Assembly (NCBI RefSeq): GCF_000517085.1
Contig: NZ_KI912107.1
Location: forward strand, 5,701,980 to 5,765,979
Direction: 5' to 3'
DNA: 64,000 nucleotides
Origin: Saccharicrinis fermentans DSM 9555 = JCM 21142
Lineage (GTDB): Bacteria; Bacteroidota; Bacteroidia; Bacteroidales; Marinilabiliaceae
The translations under genes and the position numbers were made by a program. The notes below the pieces were generated by a model. The model saw only the letters and a program-made list of their open reading frames with translations. It made no database searches and was not told where the DNA came from. Positions within the stretch are counted from its first letter, which is position 1; each line of letters opens with the position of its first letter. This document shows positions 46,889 to 56,279 of the stretch, piece by piece.

Positions 46889-47913
46889 CCAAAGTAGCAG
46901 TTGTTATACTAAATTGGAATGGAGAAAAACTCCTGCAAGAGTTTTTGCCGATCGTTATTGAGCATTCAAAGCTTGAAGGAGTGGAAGTGGTAGTGGCTGA
47001 TAATGCCTCTACTGATCATTCTGTACAAGTTATAGAGAATAAGTTCCCGAGCGTAAAAGTTATTCGTATGGATAATAATTACGGTTTTGCCGGTGGCTAT
47101 AACCGGGCTCTCCAACAAGTGGAGTCTGAATACGTTGTTTTGCTGAATTCAGATGTTGCACCTGGTATAAATTGGCTTCCACCCTTGATTCAGGAGATGG
47201 AGACTCATCCTCAAACGGCTATTTGCGTTCCTAAAATCAAGAGTTATCGTCAGCCTACTTATTTTGAATATGCCGGAGCCGCAGGGGGGTATATTGATCC
47301 ATGTGGTTTTACATTTTGTAAGGGACGTATATTTGATGTGATAGAGGAAGATAAAGGTCAGTATAATCAATCAGCTTCTGTTTTTTGGGCCAGTGGTGCT
47401 GCTATGATGATACGTTCCAAATTATATACTGAAACTGGTGGTTTGGATGAGGATTTCTTCGCACATATGGAGGAGATTGACCTTTGTTGGCGTTTGAAGA
47501 ATAGGGGATGGGACATTCGTTATATTGCCAATAGTGAGGTTTTTCATCTGGGAGGCGCAACACTCGATTATACGAATCCTCAAAAAGTCTATCTTAATTT
47601 CAGAAATAACTTGTTTTTACTGATTAAAAATCTACCCAAAAATAAGTGGTTTTTTAAGTTGTTTCTGAGAATGATATTAGATGGCTTAGCTGCTGTTAAA
47701 TTCCTTCTTTCAGGAAAGATATATAGTTGTTGGTCCGTTTTAAAAGCACATTTTAGTTTTTATGCTTCTTTCTTGAGTGTTTATAAAAAGAGAATGCACA
47801 ATTTAAAATATGTAATTTGTAATAAGCATCCTGAAATGTATTCTCATTCTGTTATCGTTCAGTTTTTTATAAAAAAGAAATCTTCATATAGTGAGTTGGA
47901 TGGTATGTTATAG
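46885..47913 (+). CDS. GT2 glycosyltransferase (rhamnosyltransferase-like)
   Basis: 342 residues, GT-A fold. Nucleotide-sugar site VVILNWNGEKLL and VVVADNASTDHS, DxD-like LLNSDVAPG, then ASGAAMMIRSKLY and DEDFFAHMEEIDLCWRLKNRG typical of WbbL-like transferases. C-terminal hydrophobic patches may touch the membrane. It overlaps the acyltransferase gene by 4 bp, so a role in lipopolysaccharide or cell-surface glycan synthesis fits. Confidence 0.88.
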   Translation: MTKVAVVILNWNGEKLLQEFLPIVIEHSKLEGVEVVVADNASTDHSVQVIENKFPSVKVIRMDNNYGFAGGYNRALQQVESEYVVLLNSDVAPGINWLPPLIQEMETHPQTAICVPKIKSYRQPTYFEYAGAAGGYIDPCGFTFCKGRIFDVIEEDKGQYNQSASVFWASGAAMMIRSKLYTETGGLDEDFFAHMEEIDLCWRLKNRGWDIRYIANSEVFHLGGATLDYTNPQKVYLNFRNNLFLLIKNLPKNKWFFKLFLRMILDGLAAVKFLLSGKIYSCWSVLKAHFSFYASFLSVYKKRMHNLKYVICNKHPEMYSHSVIVQFFIKKKSSYSELDGML

Positions 47914-48212
47914 GGTATGACCATTTCTTCGTTCTTCTTTTTAGGATAACATTTATGTACGCTTGATATATTCATTCTACATGTGGATCCGTAGTTTACA
48001 CTTGGTCCGCTCTTCCTACTTTTCGTTTTATATGACATTCCTGTCTTATTGTGTCTTTTTTATACTACAAAAATGTAGTATATGAAGGATTGGTATTCTT
48101 TTGTTTTTTGTGTTTTAAACTGTTTGTAATAGGCATATATACAGGTAGATGTGTTGTTGGTGGCTTTGTGTTGTTTGTTGGTTTGGCACGTTATCTGAAA
48201 CCGGCATATCGC
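47914..48212. other. Intergenic region before the molybdate cluster
   Basis: T-rich. A perfect palindrome lies at 48061-48082, but a 60-codon frame over it (48051-48233) has no recognisable domain. Nothing else is seen apart from the operator at its right end. Confidence 0.5.
48061..48082. promoter_or_regulatory. Perfect palindrome TATACTACA-AAAA-TGTAGTATA
   Basis: Nine-base arms around AAAA, 225 bp before the porin ATG. It has no T-run on either strand at the right side, so it looks more like an operator than a terminator. The protein that binds it is unknown. Confidence 0.4.
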
Positions 48213-48235
48213 CGTTATTCTCCAATGGTATAACG
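48213..48235. promoter_or_regulatory. ModE-like operator before the porin-mod genes
   Basis: CGTTAT, 11 bases, ATAACG: the same half sites as the E. coli modA operator, which uses nearly the same spacing. It lies 72 bp before the porin gene that heads the molybdate uptake cluster, and a ModE-type DNA-binding protein is encoded at its end. Expected effect: repression when molybdate is sufficient. Confidence 0.6.
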
Positions 48236-48306
48236 AAAATTTTCTGTGGTTTAGAAGAAAACCGGAGAATATAGTAGAAGGTCTATTACGAATAAAACAT
48301 TTAAAT

Positions 48307-49542
48307 ATGTTCTGGTTAAAATATTTAATAAATAAAAAGAAACGCAGGCATGCTTCTGGGCGAACTGGTTTAATGGTATTGGTTTTTATGGCGCATCTGT
48401 GTACGGCAGGGTTCTCGAAAAACGGAGCATCCAGTGAGGATATTTCTCATTTGAGGGCATGGAATCAATGGCAGGCTGATAAGTGTTTTCGCCCTTGGGT
48501 GGTGATGGAAGCCTGGGCTACTTATAGTATCAATGAGGAGCAGGGAGATCGTACATATGCCAATCGCGGAGATATTTCTCTTAGGCGTTTACGTTTTGGA
48601 GGAAGTGGATCGCCATACTCGTGGCTTCGTTATAGCTTACAGCTGAGCATGGATAGGATAGGCGAGGATCCATTTGCCTCAACCAAGGGTTCGTATCAAG
48701 GGGTGGATATATGGAATGCCTATATGACGGCTAAGTTATCTCCAAAGCATGATTTGTTGAATCTTCATGTGGGTTATTTCTGGGCGCAGATAAGTCGGGA
48801 GTATAGTACCGTCGCCTGGACACAAGGTTCTTTTGATAGAACTCGTGCCAATTGGTATTTGCGTAAGTTTTTGACGGGTAAAGGAAATGGAATTGAAAGT
48901 GGTATGGCCCTGGGAGGACAAAAAAATATGAATGGGTTTGGATTCTCATACCGCGTGGGAACCTTTGAACCGACACAAAGTATGGAGGCGCAACATCCTG
49001 CGAGGTTGTATACCAGCCATCTCATTTTTTCATTGGGAGATCTGGAACAGGATAGCTATAAATATCGCTTGCGAGGAAATGACTGGGGTAAACGGAAGGG
49101 TATCTCCTTAGGGCTGGGTGCTTCTTCTCAAGCTGCAGGTATGTCAAATGATTCCGTTTGTTTTGATTCGTCATACGCATGGGGGATGGATATTTTATTT
49201 TGTTATTCGGGGTTTAGATTGGATGGAGAATACTTTAAGCTGAAGCGCACTGCGGAGGGGTATGGTCACTTTAATGGAAAGGAATGGCATATTCGCTTTG
49301 CTTACAATTTGATGTTGGGTCATGAATTTTTTGAGCCGGTGCTTACCTATGATCGCTTCGAGGGTTCTGGATCTAAGTCTGTCTATAATTATGTGGGTGA
49401 TGATCATACGCTGGATGTGGGTGTGAACTGGTATTTGAATAAGGAGCGATTTAAATTGTCGGTGCATTATCTGGTGCAAGAGGGAAGTGTAGCTTCAAAT
49501 ACCGGAGATTATCTGGGTTTGGGTTTTCAATGGAAGTTATAA
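48307..49542 (+). CDS. Phosphate-selective porin O/P-like outer membrane protein
   Basis: 411 residues. Signal segment about residues 19-36 (TGLMVLVFMAHLCTAGFSK), then alternating hydrophobic/aromatic beta strands to the C-terminal YLGLGFQWKL with no other domain. DISLRRLRFGGSGSP and WLRYSLQLSMD are typical of the OprO/OprP-like porins of Bacteroidota. It lies 22 bp before modA, so it may be the outer membrane route for molybdate; this substrate is inferred from context only. Confidence 0.72.
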   Translation: MFWLKYLINKKKRRHASGRTGLMVLVFMAHLCTAGFSKNGASSEDISHLRAWNQWQADKCFRPWVVMEAWATYSINEEQGDRTYANRGDISLRRLRFGGSGSPYSWLRYSLQLSMDRIGEDPFASTKGSYQGVDIWNAYMTAKLSPKHDLLNLHVGYFWAQISREYSTVAWTQGSFDRTRANWYLRKFLTGKGNGIESGMALGGQKNMNGFGFSYRVGTFEPTQSMEAQHPARLYTSHLIFSLGDLEQDSYKYRLRGNDWGKRKGISLGLGASSQAAGMSNDSVCFDSSYAWGMDILFCYSGFRLDGEYFKLKRTAEGYGHFNGKEWHIRFAYNLMLGHEFFEPVLTYDRFEGSGSKSVYNYVGDDHTLDVGVNWYLNKERFKLSVHYLVQEGSVASNTGDYLGLGFQWKL

Positions 49543-49564
49543 GTTAATATTATAAAATAATCTT

Positions 49565-50368
49565 ATGGAATATCGTTTTTTAAAAAAATCAAGGATCCAT
49601 ATAATCGCCATTGCCATGGTGGTTCTGATCGCTGCTTGTCATTCTTCAAACACCCGTAGGACGGAGGCCAGCCTTAAAAATGAAGATTTTGTGATGCTTT
49701 ATGCTGGTGCGAGTTTAAGCAATGTGTTAAATGAAATAATTGATGCGTATCAAAAACGTTATGGCGTAAGGGTTCAGACTAACTTTGCTTCCAGTGGTAC
49801 CTTAGCTCGTCAAATAAAGCAGGTGGAAGCGCCGGATGTATTTGTTTCGGCCAGTAAAAAGTGGGCAGATTATGTCGATAGTTTGGGTGTTGTTCAGCCC
49901 GGATATACATCCATAGTAGCTAGCAACAGACTCGTTCTTATTGCACCCTTGAATAGTACCATAAAGACTTCCCATATAGATAGTTCACTAAATATATTGG
50001 AGGCCTTGGGTGAAGGAAGACTGGCGATGGGAGACCCATCGCATGTGCCGGCAGGAAAATATGCAAAACAGGCTCTGAGCTATTACGGCTGGTATGGTGA
50101 GCTAATAAATCATATTCTTCCAGCCAAGGATGTACGTTCGGCACTGATGGTTGTTGAGCTTGGAGAAGCGCCTTTGGGTGTGGTGTATCTAACGGATGCC
50201 ATTGAATCGGCTAAAGTGAAAATAGTAGGTGCCTTTCCGCTGGTTTCACATGAGCCTATCCTATTTGTGGCTTCTGTTTGCAACGATAGGCCTAAAGCCA
50301 AAGAGTTTTATGCTTTTATGCAATCGGAGATGTGTAAACCTATTTGGGATCGACATGGTTTTAAATAG
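49565..50368 (+). CDS. modA: Molybdate-binding lipoprotein
   Basis: 267 residues. Lipoprotein signal with lipobox VLIAAC (acylated Cys near residue 25). The mature part has the ModA pattern: LYAGASLSNVLNEI, FASSGTLARQI, PDVFVSASKKW, MGDPSHVPAGKYAKQAL and GVVYLTDA. It captures molybdate in the periplasm and hands it to ModB. Confidence 0.9.
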   Translation: MEYRFLKKSRIHIIAIAMVVLIAACHSSNTRRTEASLKNEDFVMLYAGASLSNVLNEIIDAYQKRYGVRVQTNFASSGTLARQIKQVEAPDVFVSASKKWADYVDSLGVVQPGYTSIVASNRLVLIAPLNSTIKTSHIDSSLNILEALGEGRLAMGDPSHVPAGKYAKQALSYYGWYGELINHILPAKDVRSALMVVELGEAPLGVVYLTDAIESAKVKIVGAFPLVSHEPILFVASVCNDRPKAKEFYAFMQSEMCKPIWDRHGFK

Positions 50369-50375
50369 CACTTGC

Positions 50376-51071
50376 ATGTATGAGACGATGGCTTTAAGTA
50401 AAGCAGAATTACAAGCGGTTGTTCTGTCTGTTCAGGTAGCGTTTTATTGTTCGCTAATAGCCTTACCATTGGCTTTGACGGTAGGGTATGTCATGGCACG
50501 TCATCATTTCTGGGGTAAGTCAGTCATTGAGAGTATAATACATCTTCCGCTTGTGATGCCTCCTGTAACCACAGGGTATCTGTTGCTGCTTATCCTGGGG
50601 TCCAATGGTATGATCGGAGGTTGGTTTTATGATGTATTTCATATAAAATTAGCTTTTACCTTTCAGGCTTCAGTGATTGCATCTTTGGTGGTGTCTTTTC
50701 CACTGTTTGTACGATCTGTCCGGACGGCTATTGAGATGGTAGATCCTGGTTTAGAGGAGGCCTCCAGGATTTTGGGAGCCGGGAGGTTCAAGACTTTTTT
50801 TCGGATTACTGTTCCCTTGTCTTTACCAGGTATTATTTCGGGAACAATATTGTGTTTTGCACGCTCCTTGGGTGAGTTTGGTGCTACTATTACTTTTGCG
50901 GGCAATATTCCAGGGCATACCCAGACCCTGCCCCTAGCTATTTATTCATATATGCAAGTGCCAGACGGTGAACATGCAACCTTTCGTTTGGTTTTGGTGT
51001 CGGTTAGCATTGCTTTGGTGGCTATGGTGCTTTCTGAGAGGATGATTAAAGGTATGCAAAAGGAAAAATGA
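50376..51071 (+). CDS. modB: Molybdate ABC transporter permease
   Basis: 231 residues from the ATG at 50376, 7 bp after modA; the frame is open further upstream, but a start there would overlap modA and give an unusual N-terminus. Five or six membrane helices and the ATPase-contact loop EEASRILGAGRFKTFFRITV, followed by PLSLPGIISG, are typical of ModB. Confidence 0.9.
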   Translation: MYETMALSKAELQAVVLSVQVAFYCSLIALPLALTVGYVMARHHFWGKSVIESIIHLPLVMPPVTTGYLLLLILGSNGMIGGWFYDVFHIKLAFTFQASVIASLVVSFPLFVRSVRTAIEMVDPGLEEASRILGAGRFKTFFRITVPLSLPGIISGTILCFARSLGEFGATITFAGNIPGHTQTLPLAIYSYMQVPDGEHATFRLVLVSVSIALVAMVLSERMIKGMQKEK

Positions 51072-51094
51072 GGATGGTGTAGGATACTTAAAAA

Positions 51095-52189
51095 ATGAAG
51101 ATGATTTATATTGATATAAAATTGAAACGTAAGAACTTTGATATAGAAGTGGATCAGGTTTTTGATGATGGCATTACTGGTATTTTTGGCCCCAGTGGCT
51201 CCGGTAAAACATCCATCCTTCATTCTATATCAGGACTTGCTCAGCCTGACACCGGATGTATCAAGGTAGGTAAGCAGGTGGTTTATAATGCTTCGGAAAA
51301 TAAGAATGTGTCTGTGGATAAAAGAAATATTGGATATGTATTTCAGGAGGGACGTTTATTTCCGCATATGACGGTTGAGAAGAATATTCGTTATGGTGAA
51401 AAGAGGTTTGGGAACAAAGGCTTGGGTTTTGATCAGATAGTGGATATGCTATCTGTCAGACATTTGCTTCATTGTAAACCTGCCAAAATATCAGGTGGTG
51501 AAAGACAACGGACAGCTTTGGCCCGCGCATTATTTGCTTGTCCTAAGTTGTTGTTATTAGACGAGCCCTTTTCTGCTTTGGATAAAAATATTCGTAACCA
51601 AATCATTCCTTTTCTACTTAAAATTCATCAAGTATTGCATATCCCTATCTTGGTGGTTAGTCATGATATCACGGATCTTCTCAAATTGAGTCACCGTCTT
51701 TTCTTGGTGAAAGATGGTAAATGTATTGGACATGATCATTATCTTCAATTGATACAGAGGAAGGAGCTAAGTGGTATATTGGGTGCCAATAGTTTATTAA
51801 ATGCCATCAACATGCAGGTGACAGAAGTGGAGCCTGATTACGGACTAAGGACGCTTAAAGGTGTTGATTTAGAAAAAGAGGTAACCATTTATTGCCTGAA
51901 AAATAGAAAGAAGTATCAGACTGGGGAGATGATAAAAGTTTTTATCAATGCCGATGATATTGCTTTGTCAAAAGTATACCATGAAGATATCTCTATCCAT
52001 AACCAATTGAAGGGTATCGTTACGGATATTATTGATCGTGGGCATTTGAAATTGTGTATTGTTGATGTTGGGTTTCCTTTGATTGTGGAAGTGACCAGTG
52101 ATTCTGTGAAAAAGCTTGCTGTTTCAAAAGGAAGTACAGTCTGGTGTTTGTTTAAGTCTGTGGCTATAGATGTGATTGGGCAAGGCTAA
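51095..52189 (+). CDS. modC: Molybdate ABC transporter ATPase
   Basis: 364 residues. Walker A GPSGSGKTS, Q-loop FQEGRLFPHMTV, signature SGGERQRTALARAL, Walker B LLLLDEPFSALD and the H-loop VSHDITD. The last ~130 residues include a TOBE/Mop domain that senses molybdate in many ModC proteins (NQLKGIVTDIIDRG, LIVEVTSDSVKKL). It powers uptake through ModB. Confidence 0.93.
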   Translation: MKMIYIDIKLKRKNFDIEVDQVFDDGITGIFGPSGSGKTSILHSISGLAQPDTGCIKVGKQVVYNASENKNVSVDKRNIGYVFQEGRLFPHMTVEKNIRYGEKRFGNKGLGFDQIVDMLSVRHLLHCKPAKISGGERQRTALARALFACPKLLLLDEPFSALDKNIRNQIIPFLLKIHQVLHIPILVVSHDITDLLKLSHRLFLVKDGKCIGHDHYLQLIQRKELSGILGANSLLNAINMQVTEVEPDYGLRTLKGVDLEKEVTIYCLKNRKKYQTGEMIKVFINADDIALSKVYHEDISIHNQLKGIVTDIIDRGHLKLCIVDVGFPLIVEVTSDSVKKLAVSKGSTVWCLFKSVAIDVIGQG

Positions 52190-52220
52190 TATGCGTTTGT
52201 AATAGATAAATAGAAGAGAT

Positions 52221-52556
52221 ATGGAGTTAATGATAAAAGGAACGTTTTCCATTGAAACCAGTGATGGTTTCGTCATACATCCCCGGGTGATTGATATTCT
52301 GAAAGAAGTTGAACATTCTAGGTCACTAAATTCTGCAGTGAAAAAACTGGGTATGTCCTATTCGCATGCCTGGAATTTAATTTATAAGACCAATTGCAAG
52401 TTAGCAACTCCCTTGCTGATAACAAAACGGGGTGGCAATGGAGGGGGAATTGCCACATTAACAGGCAATGGTAGGTTACTTCTGAAAAGATATCAAAAGT
52501 TAGAAAGCCTTCTTATCCATCTTATGGGAGATTGTAAGATAGATCTGATGGAATGA
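52221..52556 (+). CDS. ModE-type winged-helix regulator without molybdate domain
   Basis: 111 residues, only the LysR-like N-terminal winged helix of ModE: HPRVIDILKEVEHSRSLNSA, KKLGMSYSHAWNLI and TKRGGNGGGIATLTGNG. The C-terminal molbindin domains are absent. It likely binds the CGTTAT...ATAACG site at 48213; molybdate sensing would then need another route, perhaps the TOBE domain of ModC. Confidence 0.85.
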   Translation: MELMIKGTFSIETSDGFVIHPRVIDILKEVEHSRSLNSAVKKLGMSYSHAWNLIYKTNCKLATPLLITKRGGNGGGIATLTGNGRLLLKRYQKLESLLIHLMGDCKIDLME

Positions 52557-52585
52557 TCTTGTTGAAAAAGAGTAGGTTTTGTTGG

Positions 52586-53884
52586 TTATAAAATACCCTT
52601 GAGCTGCTCAAGTTTATTGCTTCGGGAGCCTTTTACCAAAATAAAGGCATCACGAATATGGGAGGTGGTAATCTCTTTGATAAGCGCTTCCACGTTCTCC
52701 ATCCAGATAAATTCGTCGTTTTTATTTATCAGTGCCTTGTAATTTTTTCCCACCAAATACACCTTAGCAAACTGGTTGCTCCGTAAAAAGTTCAGAATCT
52801 CAGTGTGTTCTTGTGTGCTGTCGTTGCCTAACTCTTTCATTTCTCCCAGCATCACTACTTTATTGTCTTCTTGTAAAGCCACAAAATTTTCCAAGGCTGC
52901 TTTCATGCTTGTGGGGTTGGCATTGTATGCATCAAATAGTATTTTGTTTTGGTCAGAAACAACCATTTGAGAGCGGTTGTTTTCAGGGATATACGTAGAT
53001 ATGGCATCCGCAATGAGTGGAGGTTGAATACCAAAATAGCTTCCTATTGATATGGCTGCAAGTACATTTTCCAAGTTGTAGCTTCCAATAAGTTGGGTGT
53101 TTACTTGAACTTCTTCTCCATTTATTTTACATGTAAATGATAGCTTAGGGCTTTCATGTAGATGTGTAATGCATACCTTGCAATCGGCATCATTCCCATA
53201 GTAAAAGTGTTGGGCACCCGTTTTCAACATACTTAATAAATGAGAGTTGGATTTGTGGACAAATAAGAGCCCTTTTTTATTTTCGATATATCGGTACAGC
53301 TCTCCCTTGGTCTTTTTTACGCCCTCAAAGGATCCGAATCCTTCCAGGTGGGCTTTGCCTACGTTTGTTATTAAACCTAGGTTAGGTTCTGCGATTTGAC
53401 ATAGGAGATCTATTTCTCCCGGGTGGTTTGCTCCCATTTCTACCACTGCAATTTCGGTACGCTCATCCATTGCAAGGAGGGTGAGGGGGACGCCTATGTG
53501 GTTGTTGAAGTTTCCTCGTGTAGCAAATGAAGTGTATTTTTTACTGAGTACTGCTTGGGAGAGTTCTTTGGTGGTTGTTTTGCCGTTGGTTCCGGTAATT
53601 CCTATAATAGGGATATTTAATGATCTACGATGATATGTGGCTAATTTTTGTAGGGTGCTCAGTACGTCGTCTACGAGTATATACTGTTCACCTTGAACGA
53701 CATTTTGATCGTCAACGACGACCTTTAGTGCCCCTTGTTTTAGAGCTTGCGCAGCGAATAAGTTGCCATTGAAACTTGCTCCTCGGAGGGCAAAAAACAA
53801 ACTCTTTTCCCGAATGTTTCTTGTGTCGGTACAGATGCCTGTGGAAGCCTTAAAAATATCGTAAATATCCTTTATATCCTTCAT
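52586..53884 (-). CDS. murF: UDP-MurNAc-tripeptide D-Ala-D-Ala ligase
   Basis: 432 residues. N-terminal domain with CTDTRNIREKSLFFALRG, ATP loop GITGTNGKTTTKELSQAVL, RGNFNNHIGVPLTLL, MGANHPGEIDLL and the C-terminal domain with DAYNANPTSM. It completes the cytosolic peptidoglycan precursor. Neighbouring gldJ and porUV recall the murF-gldJ-porU-porV grouping known in Flavobacterium. Confidence 0.94.
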   Translation of the reverse strand: MKDIKDIYDIFKASTGICTDTRNIREKSLFFALRGASFNGNLFAAQALKQGALKVVVDDQNVVQGEQYILVDDVLSTLQKLATYHRRSLNIPIIGITGTNGKTTTKELSQAVLSKKYTSFATRGNFNNHIGVPLTLLAMDERTEIAVVEMGANHPGEIDLLCQIAEPNLGLITNVGKAHLEGFGSFEGVKKTKGELYRYIENKKGLLFVHKSNSHLLSMLKTGAQHFYYGNDADCKVCITHLHESPKLSFTCKINGEEVQVNTQLIGSYNLENVLAAISIGSYFGIQPPLIADAISTYIPENNRSQMVVSDQNKILFDAYNANPTSMKAALENFVALQEDNKVVMLGEMKELGNDSTQEHTEILNFLRSNQFAKVYLVGKNYKALINKNDEFIWMENVEALIKEITTSHIRDAFILVKGSRSNKLEQLKGIL

Positions 53885-54228
53885 GTCACAAAAATAGAAC
53901 TATTTTAATAAAATACAGCTTATTATTGTTGGATAGGATAAGGGGGCGTTTTTTTTAAGTGGGTGAGTTGTCTATTTAGTCTTTGCAAGAAAACTCCAAA
54001 TACTGCGTTATTCTCATTTTTGAAACAGTCATTTACAATCAGTAAACTCCTTGGTTTCAAAAATATCGAAAGCCTTGTCTTTGAAGCTTTCTTATCAAAG
54101 ACAGAAAAAACAGTAGTTTTCTTGCAGCCACTATTTAATGGGACAGTTGAGTTGCTTAGGTATATTTTTTGAAGTGAAGGGATGTGGGGTCATTGCCAAA
54201 AGTTGGGTATAAATGTTGTTTATAGCTA
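53885..54228. other. Intergenic before murF
   Basis: AGAAAACTCC-like and GTAGTTTTCTTGCAG-like sequences at about 53987 and 54113 form a loose inverted repeat, possibly an IS end. The 69-codon frame at 53963-54172 has no family features. I see no intact gene. Confidence 0.4.
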
Positions 54229-54355
54229 TCATGCAGATATTTTTGTTAATCTGAACAAGAAGAACTTTACCTCAACAACACCTCTGAATTGTCTTCTAAA
54301 ATCCTTTTCTTTTGCATTGAAAGATTCTGCTGCAGCATTGGTACTTCCGTTATCT
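54229..54355 (-). mobile_element. ISL3-family transposase, C-terminal remnant (copy 2)
   Basis: DNGSTNAAAESFNAKEKDFR and QFRGVVEVKFFLFRLTKI to a TGA. Same tail as copy 1 at 40454 but without its internal stop. The DNA match extends to the right into the 51-bp-type repeats, giving an inverted pair of segments about 14 kb apart. Confidence 0.7.
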
Positions 54356-54439
54356 AATTGAGAGCAATGTTTCTAACTTATATGATAATTTTCTTTGCTT
54401 TTGAAACTTCCGTTAATGTCCTTTTTACTCGGGGAGGTA

Positions 54440-54625
54440 TACTTCCAAAGGCCCTCATGATCAGGCTTCGCTAGTTTACTCGGGAAGGCTTGTTTTCAAA
54501 GGTCCTCATGATCAGGCTGCGCCGAATTACTCGGTAAGGCTTGTTTTCAAAGGTTCTCATGATAACTTCGTTATTGTCATTGCCACAAAAAGAGCCAAAA
54601 AAGTCTATAACAATAGATCACTACC
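54440..54625. repeat. Inverted counterpart of the 51-bp repeats at 40246
   Basis: TCCTCATGATCAGGCTxCGC and GGTxCTCATGATxA recur here about 51 bp apart, in reverse orientation relative to 40246-40390, followed by the GGCAATGA/CTATTGTTCTAGA-like sequence of the long repeat, also reversed. Confidence 0.7.
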
Positions 54626-54730
54626 GGGGTGAAGGGTTTTATTGGAAAGGGATCGAAACGTCTCAATTGCTCGTTTTTTATCGCTTTTTTTAAGTGTTCT
54701 TGTCATTATGATGTGCGTTTAAATGGCATA

Positions 54731-54768
54731 AAAAAAGGCTGGAACAATTGTTCCAGCCTTTTTTTTAT
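54731..54768. terminator. Bidirectional terminator after gldJ
   Basis: Perfect palindrome GGCTGGAACA/TGTTCCAGCC between an A-run and a T-run, 15 bp beyond the gldJ stop. Confidence 0.88.
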
Positions 54769-54782
54769 GAGGTGTTTTATGA

Positions 54783-56279
54783 TTATTTTTTCTTGCCGCT
54801 TGTCATTGGACTTCCAACACGTGTCATTGCACAACGGAAACCTAAGTCGTCACGCGCCTCACGTTCATCCAAATATCTTCTGGCACCAGGACTTAACCAG
54901 TAAGCTCTATCTCTCCATGAACCACCTTTATACACACGTGTTCTGTCTGAGATTAAAGAACCCATTGTTCCAGTATGCTGACCATACATATTTTTTGTAT
55001 CCTGCTCATTGTCTAACCACTGGTTTCCTAAGGAAATGTTTGATTGAGCGTCGCCATCACCAAAATTACGGTTGTCACCGGTACGGTAATTTTTTCTATC
55101 CTGTATATCTTTGTCGGTTTCAATTCTATAACGAATTCTACCCAAGCTGTCTTTTTCTACCAGATAACCTTCTTCATCAAGTACTTTTGTTTTGAATTCA
55201 TTACCTCTGAAGGGGCTAAACTCATCAACTTCGTCAAATGATAGTGGACGATACACATCGGCTACCCACTCATTCACGTTACCGGCCATGCAATATAAGC
55301 CATAATCGTTGGGATAATAGGAGTGTACATCAACGGTTATATCACCACCATCGTTAAGATCGCCAGCCATACCCATGTAGTCACCTCGGCTTCTTACAAA
55401 GTTGGCCATCATTTTACCTCTTTCACCTTTTTCTGAATTTCTGGTAATATGACCATCCCAAGGATATATTCTACGGTTAGTCATGCGTTCTTCTTGCGAG
55501 TTGCCAATTAAGCCCAGGGCTGCATATTCCCATTCTGCTTCGGTAGGGAGGCGGTAGCGAGGTAAAAGGTATCCGTCTTCCCAACGAACGCGTCTGCTAT
55601 CTTTGTTAGGATCTAAATCTTCTATGGGCTTTTTACCGGCAATACCATCATATTGTCCGTATAAATAGGCCTCTGTATTAAAGTTATTCTCTCCTTGTTG
55701 GTTTACGTCCATTTCAAGAACACCCATGTTAACAAGTATGTTTTCATTTACCCGGTCTGTTCGCCATTGGCAAAAATCATTGGCTTGTAGCCAGTTAACA
55801 CCAACAACGGGGTATTCGCTATAGGCCGTATGACGGAAATAGTTCTCTGTCATAGGTTCGTTATATGCCAATGCCCTACGCCATACCAAGGTGTCAGGAA
55901 GAGCTTTTTTATAAACCTCAGGATATTCAACGAAAACTCTGTTGATCCAGTATAAATATTCACGGTAATCAACATTTTTAACTTCCGTCTCATCCATATA
56001 AAATGAAGGAACGGTTACTCGTCTGGGTACATTATTCCAATCGTAAAGAACATCTTGTTCTACTCTACCCATGATAAAGGTACCACCTTCAACAAATCTT
56101 AGTCCGGGTCCTAGTTCTTGTTCATATCCATCATAATATTCAAATCCCCCGTTTTCAGGAGCGTTGTACTCCCATCCAGTTGCGGAAGAAACATTACCGG
56201 AACCACCTTTACTACAAGAAGTCATTGCTACAACTCCTAGTGCAAGCATAACGTGGAAAAGTCTCATTTTAAACCTCAT
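54783..56279 (-). CDS. gldJ: Gliding/T9SS lipoprotein GldJ (SUMF1 fold)
   Basis: 498 residues. Lipoprotein signal with MTSC lipobox near residue 22. The mature part is a formylglycine-generating-enzyme-like (SUMF1) fold: GGTFIMGRVEQD, VKNVDYREYLYWI, VGVNWLQANDFCQWR, YRLPTEAEWEYAALG, GNVNEWVADVYRP and KGGSWRDRAYWLSPGARRY. GldJ and relatives use this fold as structural outer-membrane lipoproteins of the type IX secretion/gliding machinery rather than as enzymes. It is divergent from porU and next to murF, which separates it from GldK. Confidence 0.87.
   Translation of the reverse strand: MRFKMRLFHVMLALGVVAMTSCSKGGSGNVSSATGWEYNAPENGGFEYYDGYEQELGPGLRFVEGGTFIMGRVEQDVLYDWNNVPRRVTVPSFYMDETEVKNVDYREYLYWINRVFVEYPEVYKKALPDTLVWRRALAYNEPMTENYFRHTAYSEYPVVGVNWLQANDFCQWRTDRVNENILVNMGVLEMDVNQQGENNFNTEAYLYGQYDGIAGKKPIEDLDPNKDSRRVRWEDGYLLPRYRLPTEAEWEYAALGLIGNSQEERMTNRRIYPWDGHITRNSEKGERGKMMANFVRSRGDYMGMAGDLNDGGDITVDVHSYYPNDYGLYCMAGNVNEWVADVYRPLSFDEVDEFSPFRGNEFKTKVLDEEGYLVEKDSLGRIRYRIETDKDIQDRKNYRTGDNRNFGDGDAQSNISLGNQWLDNEQDTKNMYGQHTGTMGSLISDRTRVYKGGSWRDRAYWLSPGARRYLDEREARDDLGFRCAMTRVGSPMTSGKKK

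Noticed and set aside
48051-48233. 60-codon open frame before the porin
   Set aside because: It spans a perfect palindrome and the ModE-like site; hydrophobic by T-richness, not a credible gene.
54629-55195. 188-codon plus-strand open frame
   Set aside because: Mostly antisense to gldJ and crossing its terminator; no family features.
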